Positions 1 through 8,259 are shown, numbered from the stretch's first letter. The stretch is 64,000 bases of DNA from Companilactobacillus sp. (GCF_022484265.1 NZ_JAKVLR010000001.1:1612001-1676000); one strand, 5' to 3'. Notes: generated by a model from the sequence alone, not told the origin. Numbers and translations are program-made.

Positions 1-479
1 CAACCAAAGATCTCATGGACGTTACGAAGAAGTCGCTCTACTTAGGAATTGCCCAAAGTGTTGTTGGCAATCGCTTAGGCGACATTGGTTTTGCCATTCA
101 AGACTTCACTGAAAATAAACACGACTACGGCGACGTTCGTGAATTGATCGGACATGGTATCCAACCTACAATGCACGAAAAGCCCGACGTATTTCACTAC
201 GGTCAAAAAGGCAAGGGACTCCGTCTCAAGGCTGGTATGACAATTACGATCGAACCAATGATCAACGAAGGAACTTGGGAGATCAAGGATCATACTCTCA
301 AAGATAAGAATGACCCTTGGATCTACTACGTTTCCGCTGATGGTAGCTGGTCTGCTCAATATGAACACACACTAGCAATTACCGATGACGGTCCAAAAAT
401 CTTAACTTCACAAGATGCTGAAGAAGATGCTAAGATGCTCGCATGGGCACGTCAATATATCAAAGATAATAACTATTAA
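1..479 (+). CDS. map: Type I methionine aminopeptidase, C-terminal part (5' end outside window)
   Basis: Removes the initiator Met from nascent proteins in the cytoplasm using two metal ions. The reading frame is open from base 3, so the gene begins before the window; about 158 residues remain. Visible family features are the GHGI-x-PTMHE segment (metal-ligand His and substrate His), the TIEPMIN glutamate ligand and the final QYEHTLAIT glutamate ligand. The typical GHGIG is GHGIQ here, which is a conservative departure. A hairpin terminator shared with the convergent symporter gene follows the stop codon. The family call is firm; full length cannot be judged. Confidence 0.9.
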   Translation, partial: TKDLMDVTKKSLYLGIAQSVVGNRLGDIGFAIQDFTENKHDYGDVRELIGHGIQPTMHEKPDVFHYGQKGKGLRLKAGMTITIEPMINEGTWEIKDHTLKDKNDPWIYYVSADGSWSAQYEHTLAITDDGPKILTSQDAEEDAKMLAWARQYIKDNNY

Positions 480-495
480 TAACTTGCATCACAGT

Positions 496-544
496 AAAAA
501 ATAAGAGTCAGCCGAGATTTTTCTCAGTTGACTCTTATTTTTTA
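496..544. terminator. Bidirectional rho-independent terminator between map and the symporter gene
   Basis: Inverted arms ATAAGAGTCA-GC and CTGACTCTTAT-like halves (about 501-514 and 524-537) are flanked by A-runs on the left and T-runs on the right, so it can stop transcription from both convergent genes. Confidence 0.8.
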
Positions 545-1843
545 TACTGCTGCAGCTGCTAATTTAGCTTTTCTTTTCTCTTCTGATTTGGCAACTAATT
601 TTGCTGCAACCATTGAACTGGTTACATTAGTTGTCGTTCTTGCCATATCAACGAATGCGTCGATACCAGCGAAGATACTGATCAATTGAACTGGTAATCC
701 CAAGGTTACAAACATTGCAGTAGCAAGCATGATACCACCACCTGGAACACCTGCTGTACCAAATGAAATGATTGGGCATAAGACAATGATGACGATAGCT
801 TGCGTCAATGAGATATGTCCGCCCATTGATTGAATTGCATAAACTGAAAGAAGCGGTGGCCAAATCCCGGCACATCCTGACATCCCCATCGTTGTTCCCA
901 ATGAACCAACGAAGTTAGCGATGTTTTCTGGCACATGCAATTTTTTCGTTAAACATTCCACGTAAAGTGGCAATGTACCAGTTGAACTTCTCGATGAAAA
1001 GGCCATTAATTGAGCAGGCACGATTCCTTTGAAAAATTTAACTGGTGAAGTTTTACCAACAAACTTGAGCAAAAGCGTATCGGTAAAGTAGATGTGGAAG
1101 AAGCAGCCAACAAATGTTAATACGATAATTGTTAGTAGTGGAGTGAGTGCTTTATAATCACTCGTTCCAACTGTATCTGCCATCAAGAAGATGATTGAGT
1201 ATGGCAAGATCTTGATGATAACGCTAATGATCTTGTAAACAATTTTGTGACTATCATCAATAAAGTGCTTGAACGTCACCATTGATTTTGAATCTTTTGA
1301 AGATAGAGCAACGACTGCAATACCAACGATAATTGCAAAAAATACGACTGGTATTACCTTGCCATCTGCCATGGACTTGAATAGATTATCTGAAAATAAA
1401 TCAGTCAAAACTTGTGTAAATGGAGGAATCTCAGCTGGTTTGTAACCATCGACGATACTGAGATGTCCGCCTTTGCCAATTCCTGAAAGAACTGCCATTG
1501 CCATTCCGACGATGGCAGCTAGCATAGTTTGAAACAGTAGCCAAAAGACCGACTTGGCCCCAATACTTTTTAGTTCCGTCATTGTCTTCATTGAGTAAAT
1601 ACTCTTGATCAATGAAACAAGCAATAATGGAATAACCATCATTGATAGAACCCGTGTATAGATCGTACCGAGAACAGCGATGTAATCAGTGTGCCCCTTA
1701 AATGCAATCCCGATCACAACACCAATAAGTAAGGCAACAACCGAAGCAAACGTGAAATTTGATTTATTTTTCAGTAAATAAATCAAGTAACAAGCAACTA
1801 AGGAAACTGCTAACGTTAATAAACTCCATAAAACGCTATTCAT
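542..1843 (-). CDS. Dicarboxylate/amino acid:cation symporter, TcyP-like
   Basis: Polytopic membrane transporter of the DAACS (glutamate/cystine symporter) family, 433 residues. Hallmarks are the Ser-rich re-entrant loop (SSRSSTGTLP), a GMSGCAGIWPP segment and the C-terminal DAFVDMARTTTNV transport motif. The overall look is closest to the Na+/cystine symporter TcyP; substrate is inferred, and C4-dicarboxylates or glutamate remain possible. The start at 1843 is chosen over the upstream ATG at 1906 because a G-rich ribosome binding site sits about 8 bases before it. It is transcribed alone towards the shared terminator. Cystine uptake would fit the sulfur genes elsewhere in the window. Confidence 0.8.
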   Translation of the reverse strand: MNSVLWSLLTLAVSLVACYLIYLLKNKSNFTFASVVALLIGVVIGIAFKGHTDYIAVLGTIYTRVLSMMVIPLLLVSLIKSIYSMKTMTELKSIGAKSVFWLLFQTMLAAIVGMAMAVLSGIGKGGHLSIVDGYKPAEIPPFTQVLTDLFSDNLFKSMADGKVIPVVFFAIIVGIAVVALSSKDSKSMVTFKHFIDDSHKIVYKIISVIIKILPYSIIFLMADTVGTSDYKALTPLLTIIVLTFVGCFFHIYFTDTLLLKFVGKTSPVKFFKGIVPAQLMAFSSRSSTGTLPLYVECLTKKLHVPENIANFVGSLGTTMGMSGCAGIWPPLLSVYAIQSMGGHISLTQAIVIIVLCPIISFGTAGVPGGGIMLATAMFVTLGLPVQLISIFAGIDAFVDMARTTTNVTSSMVAAKLVAKSEEKRKAKLAAAAV

Positions 1844-1977
1844 GAAATAACCCCCCGTTATTTTTTGAAACATGTTCCATCCAATCAACAATGTTACGTG
1901 ATTCACAAAACAAAAGAAAGCGGTTTCCGAAAAATAAATAATTATTTTTATTTTAATAAAATGTGTAAAAAATTATC

Positions 1978-2014
1978 AAAATAGCCAACTAACATATGCT
2001 AGTTGGCTATTTTA
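1978..2014 (-). terminator. Rho-independent terminator after the DUF915 gene
   Basis: ATAGCCAACTA and TAGTTGGCTAT form a stem of about 11 bp around a short loop, with A/T-rich flanks on both sides. It lies directly downstream of the minus-strand lipoprotein hydrolase gene. Confidence 0.8.
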
Positions 2015-2019
2015 TGTAA

Positions 2020-2877
2020 CTACCTATTCCAAATGAAATGTATCAATAATTGGTCGACCTGCTTATTTTCATGCAATTTGCTGTGTTGAGCGTTTTTACC
2101 AATGATCTTTTTTTCACGATAAGACGTAACCTGATTTCCGATTAAATATTTTAATGATTTAGACGAAGCATTGCTGACACGTCCATCAGAATTGGTTCCA
2201 TCATTTTTATTCCCGTAAATATTTAAAACTTTGACCGATTGATAAGCCTTGGTTTTACGAAGTGCTGTCAGTTGCCGATAATCTTGATCCATTTTTGTTG
2301 GTTTGCCGTTGGCATCTAGCTGCATTTGATTAGGTTTGTCATTCATACCTAAAATACCATTGTAGTGTCCGGCAATATCCACTTGTTTTTGTAATTTTGG
2401 TAAGTTGTGATCATTATGATTGTCTAACATGTAATAAATAATCGCCATGTTACCCATTGAATGACCAACCATATTGAATTTTTTGATGTGATAAACTTTT
2501 TGCAATTTGACAATCACGTTTTTTGCCCACTGACCGTCTTGATGATAATTGGGATTGCGATTATTTTCATATCCCACTTCAACGATTGGGTGCTTTTCAC
2601 TAGCGGGAATAACTCCCTTTAACGTGACCTTTCCATCCTTGTCGACGATTGCTTTGATAATGGTCTTGGACGCTCCAGCTTTAACAGCAGCATTTGCCAT
2701 TTGATTCTCAGCATTAGTACTACTGCCGTAACCATGGAAAAATAACGTCGGTACCATCCTGGCTCCTTCTTTTGTCGTTACCTGACTTTGATTCGAAGAA
2801 TTAGAGCAAGCAACCGTTACGACCGTTGTAATCAACAATAAAGTCATCAAAAAAATCCATTTTATCAACTTACGCAT
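2020..2877 (-). CDS. DUF915-type alpha/beta hydrolase lipoprotein
   Basis: Predicted extracytoplasmic serine hydrolase of 285 residues, anchored as a lipoprotein. The N-terminus has a basic start, a hydrophobic stretch and a lipobox-like TVAC with Cys24. The fold is shown by an HGYG oxyanion segment near residue 48, the nucleophile elbow GHSMG (Ser140), a late Asp in NKNDGTNSD and His265/269 in NAQHSKLHE. These match the DUF915 family, common in lactobacilli and with some esterase members; the natural substrate is unknown. It begins 13 bases after the stop of the upstream reductase gene, so the two probably form one transcript. Confidence 0.8.
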   Translation of the reverse strand: MRKLIKWIFLMTLLLITTVVTVACSNSSNQSQVTTKEGARMVPTLFFHGYGSSTNAENQMANAAVKAGASKTIIKAIVDKDGKVTLKGVIPASEKHPIVEVGYENNRNPNYHQDGQWAKNVIVKLQKVYHIKKFNMVGHSMGNMAIIYYMLDNHNDHNLPKLQKQVDIAGHYNGILGMNDKPNQMQLDANGKPTKMDQDYRQLTALRKTKAYQSVKVLNIYGNKNDGTNSDGRVSNASSKSLKYLIGNQVTSYREKKIIGKNAQHSKLHENKQVDQLLIHFIWNR

Positions 2878-2890
2878 GTGATAGTCATCC

Positions 2891-3928
2891 CTATTTCATT
2901 TTGTTACGTGTGTCTGCTAACATCTTGTCGACTGCTTCGTAGACCGTGGTATGTGGATCAGTATATTGATATTGATAGACATCCGGATACTTAGTCTCTA
3001 AACGAACTTTATCCAGCATACGGGGAACAAAGTCTCGATAATATTGAGTATCCGAAACTGGGGCTAAAATCGCCGCAGCTTCTTCACCAGGAATTACCTT
3101 CACAACACTTCCAAAGACTGTCTTTAACTCATCATCTGAATAGTGTTCACGAACCATACTTTCTAATTGCGAAAGCATCAATTTCATTCCAGAACCCAAA
3201 TATCTTTTTCCAGACGTATTCGGATCATTCATTAAGGTTATTTCCATGTTGGCAAGATCTCTAACATCTACACTATACATCTGACTCTCTGCGATGTAGC
3301 CATCATTTGCAAGGTAAGCGTAAATCATATCGTGTTGCCATGGGGTTACGCTAGGCCCAATGATACTAGTCGGATGTAAAACTGTTAGTTTCATTCCAGA
3401 GCCATTTTTATCATCGTTAGCAATGAAATCATCAGCAGCTTTTTCTTCGTATGGCTTGATGATCATGAAAATGTCAGCCAAACCTGGTGTCTTTGGATCA
3501 GTCCAGTCATCCTCATTAAATACCGTCTTATTAGGATCAGTATTGCCATAAGAGACCCCACCTTCGGAACCTAACTGAACGATTTTTTCAACAGTTCCTG
3601 CCTCGTTAGCAAACTGATAAAGTCGTTCTACGGCATTGACCTTAGTCTGTGAAATTTCCTCAGTTGTCTGGTCATTAGGATCAAAGGTGGCCGAATTATT
3701 AAAGATCCATTTAGCATCCCTTGTCGCCTCTGCCCAGTTATCATCAGTCAATAAATCAGCCTTGATGAAAGTGGCATCTGGATACTTTTCCTTCATATAA
3801 TCCGCTTTTTCTTCGCTGCGGTAAGTACCGGTGATATTAGTAAAACCTAGTCCTGATAATGTATCAATCAGCCAAGCACCCGTATAGCCAGTTGCTCCAA
3901 CAACCAAAACTTTATCTGTAGTCTTCAT
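2891..3928 (-). CDS. NAD(P)-dependent epimerase/dehydratase-type reductase (extended SDR)
   Basis: Cytoplasmic oxidoreductase of 345 residues with a Rossmann nucleotide-binding motif GATGYTGAW at residues 12-20 and a central region resembling dihydroflavonol/cinnamoyl-type reductases (LHPTSIIGPS follows the active-site region). A classic YxxxK is only loosely apparent (IKPYEEKAADD). The substrate is unknown; an aldehyde or ketone is likely. It is the first gene of a two-gene transcript with the DUF915 hydrolase. The promoter has MerR-type architecture (19-bp spacer), which suggests induction by a reactive compound, although no merR gene lies in the window. Confidence 0.75.
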   Translation of the reverse strand: MKTTDKVLVVGATGYTGAWLIDTLSGLGFTNITGTYRSEEKADYMKEKYPDATFIKADLLTDDNWAEATRDAKWIFNNSATFDPNDQTTEEISQTKVNAVERLYQFANEAGTVEKIVQLGSEGGVSYGNTDPNKTVFNEDDWTDPKTPGLADIFMIIKPYEEKAADDFIANDDKNGSGMKLTVLHPTSIIGPSVTPWQHDMIYAYLANDGYIAESQMYSVDVRDLANMEITLMNDPNTSGKRYLGSGMKLMLSQLESMVREHYSDDELKTVFGSVVKVIPGEEAAAILAPVSDTQYYRDFVPRMLDKVRLETKYPDVYQYQYTDPHTTVYEAVDKMLADTRNKMK

Positions 3929-3957
3929 TTTTACTATCTCCTAATTAAGTTGAAAGT

Positions 3958-3988
3958 AGTGTACTACCTTATAGTAGGTGTAAGGCAA
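3958..3988 (-). promoter_or_regulatory. MerR-type promoter of the reductase gene
   Basis: On the minus strand TTGCCT (3983-3988) and TACACT (3958-3963) are separated by 19 bp instead of 17. The spacer holds inverted CCTTA / TAAGG and CTAC / GTAG halves. This overlong, dyad-filled spacer is the signature of MerR-family-activated promoters. Confidence 0.55.
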
Positions 3989-4015
3989 GAGATTTCCTGA
4001 AAAAATTTTAGAATT

Positions 4016-4092
4016 CAATTTTATCCACTTAAGCATTAATTTTGACCACTCATCTACATTCTTGATACGCCAAATGCTATCCGCCCTATACT
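4016..4092 (+). promoter_or_regulatory. Promoter and candidate LytTR direct-repeat operator of the ABC/LytTR operon
   Basis: AATTTTATCCACTTA (4017-4031) and AATTTTGACCACTCA (4038-4052) are direct repeats exactly 21 bp apart, matching two helical turns as in known LytTR sites. Ten bases further on come TTGATA (4062-4067) and TATACT (4087-4092) with a 19-bp spacer, a poor promoter by itself that would suit activator control. The operon encodes its own LytTR protein. Confidence 0.6.
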
Positions 4093-4116
4093 TGCATCAG
4101 CTTAGGAGGTAGAGCA

Positions 4117-5004
4117 ATGCAATTATCCGTTAAAAATTTATCGAAAAAATTTGACCATAAACTAGTCGTTAATAATATCGACTTAACTATTAATGAAGGA
4201 GATTTAGTCGCATTTCTAGGACCTAATGGGGCTGGAAAATCCACTACCATCAATATGTTAACAGGGTTGATCCCTCAAACATCCGGCGAGATCGCCATTG
4301 ATGATCTAAAACCAACTGATACCAAATACCATCAACAGATCGGCGTTGTTTTTCAAAAGAGCGTTCTAGATGACGACCTAACAGTGAAACAAAATTTGCA
4401 GAGTCGTTATGGAATGTATCGAAATCACACTAACAATCTAAGAAAATGGATCAAGCTTTTTCAATTGGAACCGCTAATGAATCAAAAATACAAAACACTT
4501 TCTGGTGGACAAAAACGTTGCGTTGATATTGCACGAGCTTTGATCCATAATCCCAAGATTCTGTTTCTGGATGAGCCCACGACGGGACTAGATATTCAAA
4601 CTAGATCATTGATCTGGGATGTATTAAATCAGCTTCGTAAAAATCAAAATTTAACCATAATTTTAACGACTCATTATTTAGAAGAAGCAGAATTAGCTAA
4701 TTTTGTCTATGTCATCGATCACGGACAGATCATCGCAGCAGACACGGTCAACAATCTAAAACAGGATTTTGCGCAGAACGTTTTAACTTTGCAACTAGAT
4801 TCAAAAAATGACCTGCCACAACAAGTCAAAAATTTTCAATATCAAATCAATGCTGATGACGTTTCTGTTTTTATACCTACTAAAAATGATGCTATTAATT
4901 TATTGGATTCATTAAAACAAGAAATACAAGGATTCGAATATCGCCGTGGAAATATGGATGATATTTTTCTAAAATTAACGGGAAATCGGGGAAATTCAAA
5001 ATGA
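4117..5004 (+). CDS. ABC transporter ATP-binding protein
   Basis: Cytoplasmic ATPase of 295 residues for the permease encoded next. It has Walker A (GPNGAGKST, about residues 35-43), a Q-loop (VFQKS), the signature LSGGQKR, Walker B (ILFLDEPTTGLD) and the switch His (TTHY). It belongs to the DrrA/CcmA-like branch of drug, antibiotic or peptide exporters; the substrate is unknown. The start follows AGGAGG with good spacing. Its end overlaps the permease start by 4 bases, so the two are translationally coupled. It is the first gene of the four-gene operon driven by the 4016-4092 control region. Confidence 0.9.
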   Translation: MQLSVKNLSKKFDHKLVVNNIDLTINEGDLVAFLGPNGAGKSTTINMLTGLIPQTSGEIAIDDLKPTDTKYHQQIGVVFQKSVLDDDLTVKQNLQSRYGMYRNHTNNLRKWIKLFQLEPLMNQKYKTLSGGQKRCVDIARALIHNPKILFLDEPTTGLDIQTRSLIWDVLNQLRKNQNLTIILTTHYLEEAELANFVYVIDHGQIIAADTVNNLKQDFAQNVLTLQLDSKNDLPQQVKNFQYQINADDVSVFIPTKNDAINLLDSLKQEIQGFEYRRGNMDDIFLKLTGNRGNSK

Positions 5005-5858
5005 TAAGTTTGATAAATCGTAATTTAAAACTGTTTTTTAGCAGTAAAAGTAAGGTGTTCTTTTCATTACTGGGGGCTCTGATCTCATTTGTACTCTACT
5101 TAGTTTTTTTGAAGCAAAACATGGTGACTAGTTGGGTAACTCTCAAGGATGCACATGTATTACTTGATCAATGGCTTATCGGCGGAACCTTGACCGTTAC
5201 TGCCATTACCACCACAGGTAGTGCTTTGGGACAAATGGTCAAAGACCGCGAAGGTAGCCGTTTATCAGACTTGATTCTGACGGACCTTTCGTACAATAAG
5301 ATACATTTAAGCTATTTATTCAGTGCCTGGATCATTGGTATGTTAATGCAAATTGCCATGTTTATCGTTATGCAATTATATTTTCAAACTCAAGATTCAT
5401 TGCCATTTGATACTAATATTATTTTGCCCGTCTTAGGAATAATGGCCTTAAGCAGTTTAGTCTGGAGCGCCTTTAATATGGTGTTGTTCACATTAGTAAA
5501 AAGCGTTGATACCGTTGGTCACATCAATTCAATCATCAGTGCTGCATCAGGATTTTTTGCTGGAGTTTATATGCCCTTAGGAGTACTCCCAACTTTTGCC
5601 CAAAATTTAATGAAATTGACGCCTGCACCGTACAACGCAGCCCTGTTTAGACAGATACTAATGAAAAAACAAATCAATTCTGACTTCCATAATCTTCCAA
5701 ATTATTCCTTACTCAAATTCAAACAAAACTTAGGTATTGTCGTAGAAACAAATTTTTCAAATGATTTAAAAATATTATTGTGGTCATTTTTAATTCTATT
5801 AGTCTTAATTTTGGTTCTTTATCGATATAATAGGAAAATAGTAATTAACAAGATTTAA
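5001..5858 (+). CDS. ABC-2 type permease
   Basis: Membrane component of 285 residues with six predicted transmembrane helices, arranged as an N-terminal helix, a loop with a VKDREGSRLSDLI-like coupling segment, then four clustered helices and a C-terminal anchor. It pairs with the ATPase upstream, with a 4-base overlap. The family is that of ABC-2 exporters; antimicrobial peptide or drug efflux is a reasonable guess given LytTR control, but nothing in the sequence fixes the substrate. The LytTR gene follows almost immediately. Confidence 0.85.
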   Translation: MISLINRNLKLFFSSKSKVFFSLLGALISFVLYLVFLKQNMVTSWVTLKDAHVLLDQWLIGGTLTVTAITTTGSALGQMVKDREGSRLSDLILTDLSYNKIHLSYLFSAWIIGMLMQIAMFIVMQLYFQTQDSLPFDTNIILPVLGIMALSSLVWSAFNMVLFTLVKSVDTVGHINSIISAASGFFAGVYMPLGVLPTFAQNLMKLTPAPYNAALFRQILMKKQINSDFHNLPNYSLLKFKQNLGIVVETNFSNDLKILLWSFLILLVLILVLYRYNRKIVINKI

Positions 5859-5867
5859 GGGATGAAT

Positions 5868-6326
5868 ATGAAAATAAACGTCAATTATCAACAAAATAAC
5901 ATTCTATCTGAAGGCCAAATTGAAGTTACAGTATCAGCTAAACAACTATCTGATGATGTCCAAAAGCTAGTCAACTCAATTTCTGATCTTGATAATCATT
6001 TTGGGGTCGTTCCATTATCGATCAACGATAAAGTGATTATGGTACCAACTGAAGAGATCATTGCAATCGAAGTTTATGAAAATGAATTGACTGTTTACAC
6101 TATCACGGATAATTATCAACTCAAAGGTAAATTAAAGACGATGTTGCAACGATTGACAAACGATGATTTTTTGCAAATATCAAAAAATGCCATCATTAAC
6201 CTGAATTATTTATTGTCATTAGAAGCTTCATTTTCAGGAAATATGACGGCTTTTTTGAAAAACAATTTAAAAATGACTGTTAGCCGCAAATATTTATCAG
6301 AATTAAAAGAAAACTTGGGGATGTAA
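5868..6326 (+). CDS. LytTR-family DNA-binding transcriptional regulator
   Basis: Regulator of about 152 residues with an N-terminal alpha/beta part lacking a recognisable receiver domain, followed by a LytTR domain (KVIMVPTEEIIAIEVYENELTVYT through FLQISKNAIINLNYLLSLE and MTVSRKYLSELKE). Absence of a phosphoacceptor Asp domain places it with stand-alone LytTR proteins. The start at 5868 is preferred over 5862 because AAGGG then lies 6-7 bases upstream. It is followed after 2 bases by a DUF3021 membrane protein, the partner typical of LytTR regulatory systems in lactobacilli and streptococci, where the membrane protein usually holds the regulator inactive. Confidence 0.88.
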   Translation: MKINVNYQQNNILSEGQIEVTVSAKQLSDDVQKLVNSISDLDNHFGVVPLSINDKVIMVPTEEIIAIEVYENELTVYTITDNYQLKGKLKTMLQRLTNDDFLQISKNAIINLNYLLSLEASFSGNMTAFLKNNLKMTVSRKYLSELKENLGM

Positions 6327-6328
6327 TT

Positions 6329-6724
6329 ATGTTGAAAAAAATGTGTAGATATACCTTAATTGGTTTACTGATCGGTTCTTTAACCTATCTGATCCTACTA
6401 GCAACTCAAGGAAATAGTCATATGATAACTAGGACTAATATCATTAGCGTTTTAATTATGAGTGCCTTGATCGGATTAGTCTCAAGCATATTTGAATTGG
6501 ACTGGAACCCTCTCATAACTCGCTCACTGCATTTGATCGTAACTTTCGGTCTAGTTACAATAACCAGTATATTCAATCAGTGGTGGCCAAATTTTAACAA
6601 AAATCTAATAGCAAGTTTCTTCGGATTCTTGATCATATATATCTTAGTCTGGGTCGGACTATACGTCGCAGATTGGGCAGATGCAAAAAGGATGAACCAA
6701 AAATTGAGAACCCGTAACAAATAA
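6329..6724 (+). CDS. DUF3021 family membrane protein
   Basis: Small integral membrane protein of 131 residues with four predicted transmembrane helices and a short basic tail. DUF3021 proteins are encoded next to LytTR regulators and are thought to act as membrane inhibitors or sensors, as in the HdrRM and BrsRM systems of Streptococcus mutans; the role here is inferred from position. It is the last gene of the four-gene operon. The stop codon lies within the first bases of a palindromic repeat element that probably doubles as the transcript end. Confidence 0.8.
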   Translation: MLKKMCRYTLIGLLIGSLTYLILLATQGNSHMITRTNIISVLIMSALIGLVSSIFELDWNPLITRSLHLIVTFGLVTITSIFNQWWPNFNKNLIASFFGFLIIYILVWVGLYVADWADAKRMNQKLRTRNK

Positions 6725-6856
6725 GAGCGATAAAGGCCACGTTTTGAAACCGGTACATAAGGTGAGCCAATACGTAGCTGGCCAGTGGAGTGTTGGCTCA
6801 TCTTATGTCGTAGGTTTCAGTGAATTTTATCGCGTTTCCGCTCAATAAGAGCGAAA
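6721..6856. repeat. Intergenic palindromic repeat, copy 1
   Basis: A long imperfect inverted repeat: ACATAAGGTGAGCCAA (about 6755-6770) pairs with TTGGCTCATCTTATGT (about 6793-6808), extended by GAAACC/GGTTTC and GCGATAAA/TTTTATCGC arms. Reverse-complemented, its outer arms match those of the element at 39319-39468 (TTCACTG-nn-ACCTAC, CTTAT-nn-CCGGT, GCGCTCTTAT-like ends) while the inner stem has diverged with base pairing kept. It encodes no protein. Confidence 0.75.
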
Positions 6857-6873
6857 GAAGGCATGTCCTGACA

Positions 6874-6910
6874 CAAAAAAGCGATGACCTCATCAGAGAT
6901 CATCGCTATT
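6874..6910 (-). terminator. Terminator of the nitroreductase gene
   Basis: AGCGATGA (6880-6887) pairs with TCATCGCT (6900-6907); the preceding A-run is a U-tract on the minus strand. Confidence 0.8.
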
Positions 6911-6922
6911 ATTATGTCTATT

Positions 6923-7573
6923 TTAGATAAAATCAGTAACTTCTTTAACGCTATAACGTACTGACTTAGTATATTCTTCGTCTGGTTTACCAATAGCAAT
7001 GGCTGTTACCGGAATAAATCTATCGCTATCAAGATCAAATGTTGAAGCTACTTTGTCGAAGAAGTAGCCTGACATTGGATTTGCTTCGTAGCCGTGTGCA
7101 CGAGCTAGCAATAATAGTTGCATGGCCACCATGCTACCGTCCAAAGTTGCATCTTTTTCCAAGAAACTTCGGTCCGCATGTTCATAGAGTGGCAAGAATG
7201 TCTTGAATACCTTGTCACGTTCTTCAACGGTGATTTGACCATTTTCTGCGGCCTTGTTCCAAACATCACGGTACTTGTAATGCGATTGTGTGTCACCAAG
7301 GATAAAGATAACTGTCGAAGCTGAGTCTACTTGTGGGTAGTTGAATGGCATCATAACTGAATGAGCCTTTTCCTTTGCTTCTGGTGTGTTGCAGACTACA
7401 AAATGCCATGATTGCAAATTACATGCTGAAGGTGCTGAGATAGCCTCTTCTAACATTTCTGAAATTTCCTCATTTGAGATCTTAACGTCTTTTTTGAATT
7501 TTCTGTATGAGTGACGATTCAACATAATATCTGAAAAATCATTATTTACTAAATTCTTTTTTGTGGCATCCAT
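6923..7573 (-). CDS. Nitroreductase family protein
   Basis: FMN-dependent NAD(P)H oxidoreductase of 216 residues reducing nitro compounds or quinones in the cytoplasm. The early RHSYRKF motif supplies phosphate-binding Arg residues, PSACNLQSWHF is the conserved FMN-contact region and the C-terminal AIAIGKPDEE is typical of the family. It is closest in look to YodC/YdgI-like enzymes. The gene lies downstream of a MarR regulator gene but each has its own terminator. Two tandem palindromes overlap its promoter and are good candidates for MarR operators, suggesting derepression by electrophiles or aromatic compounds. Confidence 0.85.
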   Translation of the reverse strand: MDATKKNLVNNDFSDIMLNRHSYRKFKKDVKISNEEISEMLEEAISAPSACNLQSWHFVVCNTPEAKEKAHSVMMPFNYPQVDSASTVIFILGDTQSHYKYRDVWNKAAENGQITVEERDKVFKTFLPLYEHADRSFLEKDATLDGSMVAMQLLLLARAHGYEANPMSGYFFDKVASTFDLDSDRFIPVTAIAIGKPDEEYTKSVRYSVKEVTDFI

Positions 7574-7592
7574 AATAAGTATCTCCTCAAAA

Positions 7593-7636
7593 TTTATAAT
7601 TATTTATAATTGACATATCAATTGTTGACACGTCAA
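7593..7636 (-). promoter_or_regulatory. Nitroreductase promoter with two MarR-like palindromes
   Basis: TTGACATATCAA (7610-7621) and TTGACACGTCAA (7625-7636) are near-perfect dyads 15 bp apart. On the minus strand TTGATA (7616-7621) and TATAAA (7593-7598) form a promoter with a 17-bp spacer whose -35 lies in the first dyad, as expected for repressor control. Confidence 0.6.
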
Positions 7637-7685
7637 TCGTACATCAACAGATTAACTTTGTAAATACATTCACAATCTATTTTTT

Positions 7686-7710
7686 AAAAAAAGAGTTCAT
7701 CCCTGAACTC
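7686..7710 (-). terminator. Terminator of the marR gene
   Basis: GAGTTCA-TCCC-TGAACTC (7693-7710) is preceded by an A-run that is a U-tract on the minus strand. It begins at the stop codon. Confidence 0.75.
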
Positions 7711-8134
7711 AATTTATTTTTAGATCACTTAATTTTTGTAATAATTTGGATAATTGTACAATTTCATCATTAGAGAATTTTTCGTTAAATTCAGAAACTA
7801 ATTCTTTATCTTCAGGAGTATGCCCACAGTTGGCGACAGTCTTTTTTGCAAAGTCTGTCAACTCAACCATCACTTCACGATTATTCTCTGGGTTACGCGA
7901 ACGGCTAACATACCCTTTATCTTCAAGGTCTTTGAGATGCCGAGAAATTGCTGATCCGTTAATTTGAAGTTCTTTTTGAATATCTGTCTGGGTCATTTCA
8001 CCATGTCGATTTAGAAACAGCAACAAAACGTATCGAGTTAAATTAATATCTTTTTGGTTTTTAAAAATTTCGCTCACGTTTAAATCAGCAATCTTCAACC
8101 GATACAATAACGTGATCAATTCTTCAATTTCCAT
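7709..8134 (-). CDS. MarR family transcriptional regulator
   Basis: Winged-helix repressor of 141 residues. The recognition region ITQTDIQKELQINGSAISRHLKDLEDKGYV-like stretch (about residues 55-85) followed by the wing SRSRNPENNREVMVELTDFAKK is typical of MarR. The protein most likely controls the adjacent nitroreductase through the paired dyads at 7610-7636. A terminator after its stop separates the two transcripts. The ligand cannot be inferred. Confidence 0.87.
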   Translation of the reverse strand: MEIEELITLLYRLKIADLNVSEIFKNQKDINLTRYVLLLFLNRHGEMTQTDIQKELQINGSAISRHLKDLEDKGYVSRSRNPENNREVMVELTDFAKKTVANCGHTPEDKELVSEFNEKFSNDEIVQLSKLLQKLSDLKIN

Positions 8135-8259
8135 TCTCTGACACCCCCATTCCCTTTAATTATGTGAATACATGAACTATTATACATCAATTTCAAAAAT
8201 TAATATTTCTGTGTTTTTTTATTTGTGACCCATAACCGTTAGTTATAGGATACCGGTTG

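Noticed and set aside
6577..6801. 74-codon minus-strand frame overlapping the DUF3021 gene and repeat
   Set aside because: It is antisense to a well-supported gene and continues into the repeat; no ribosome binding site.
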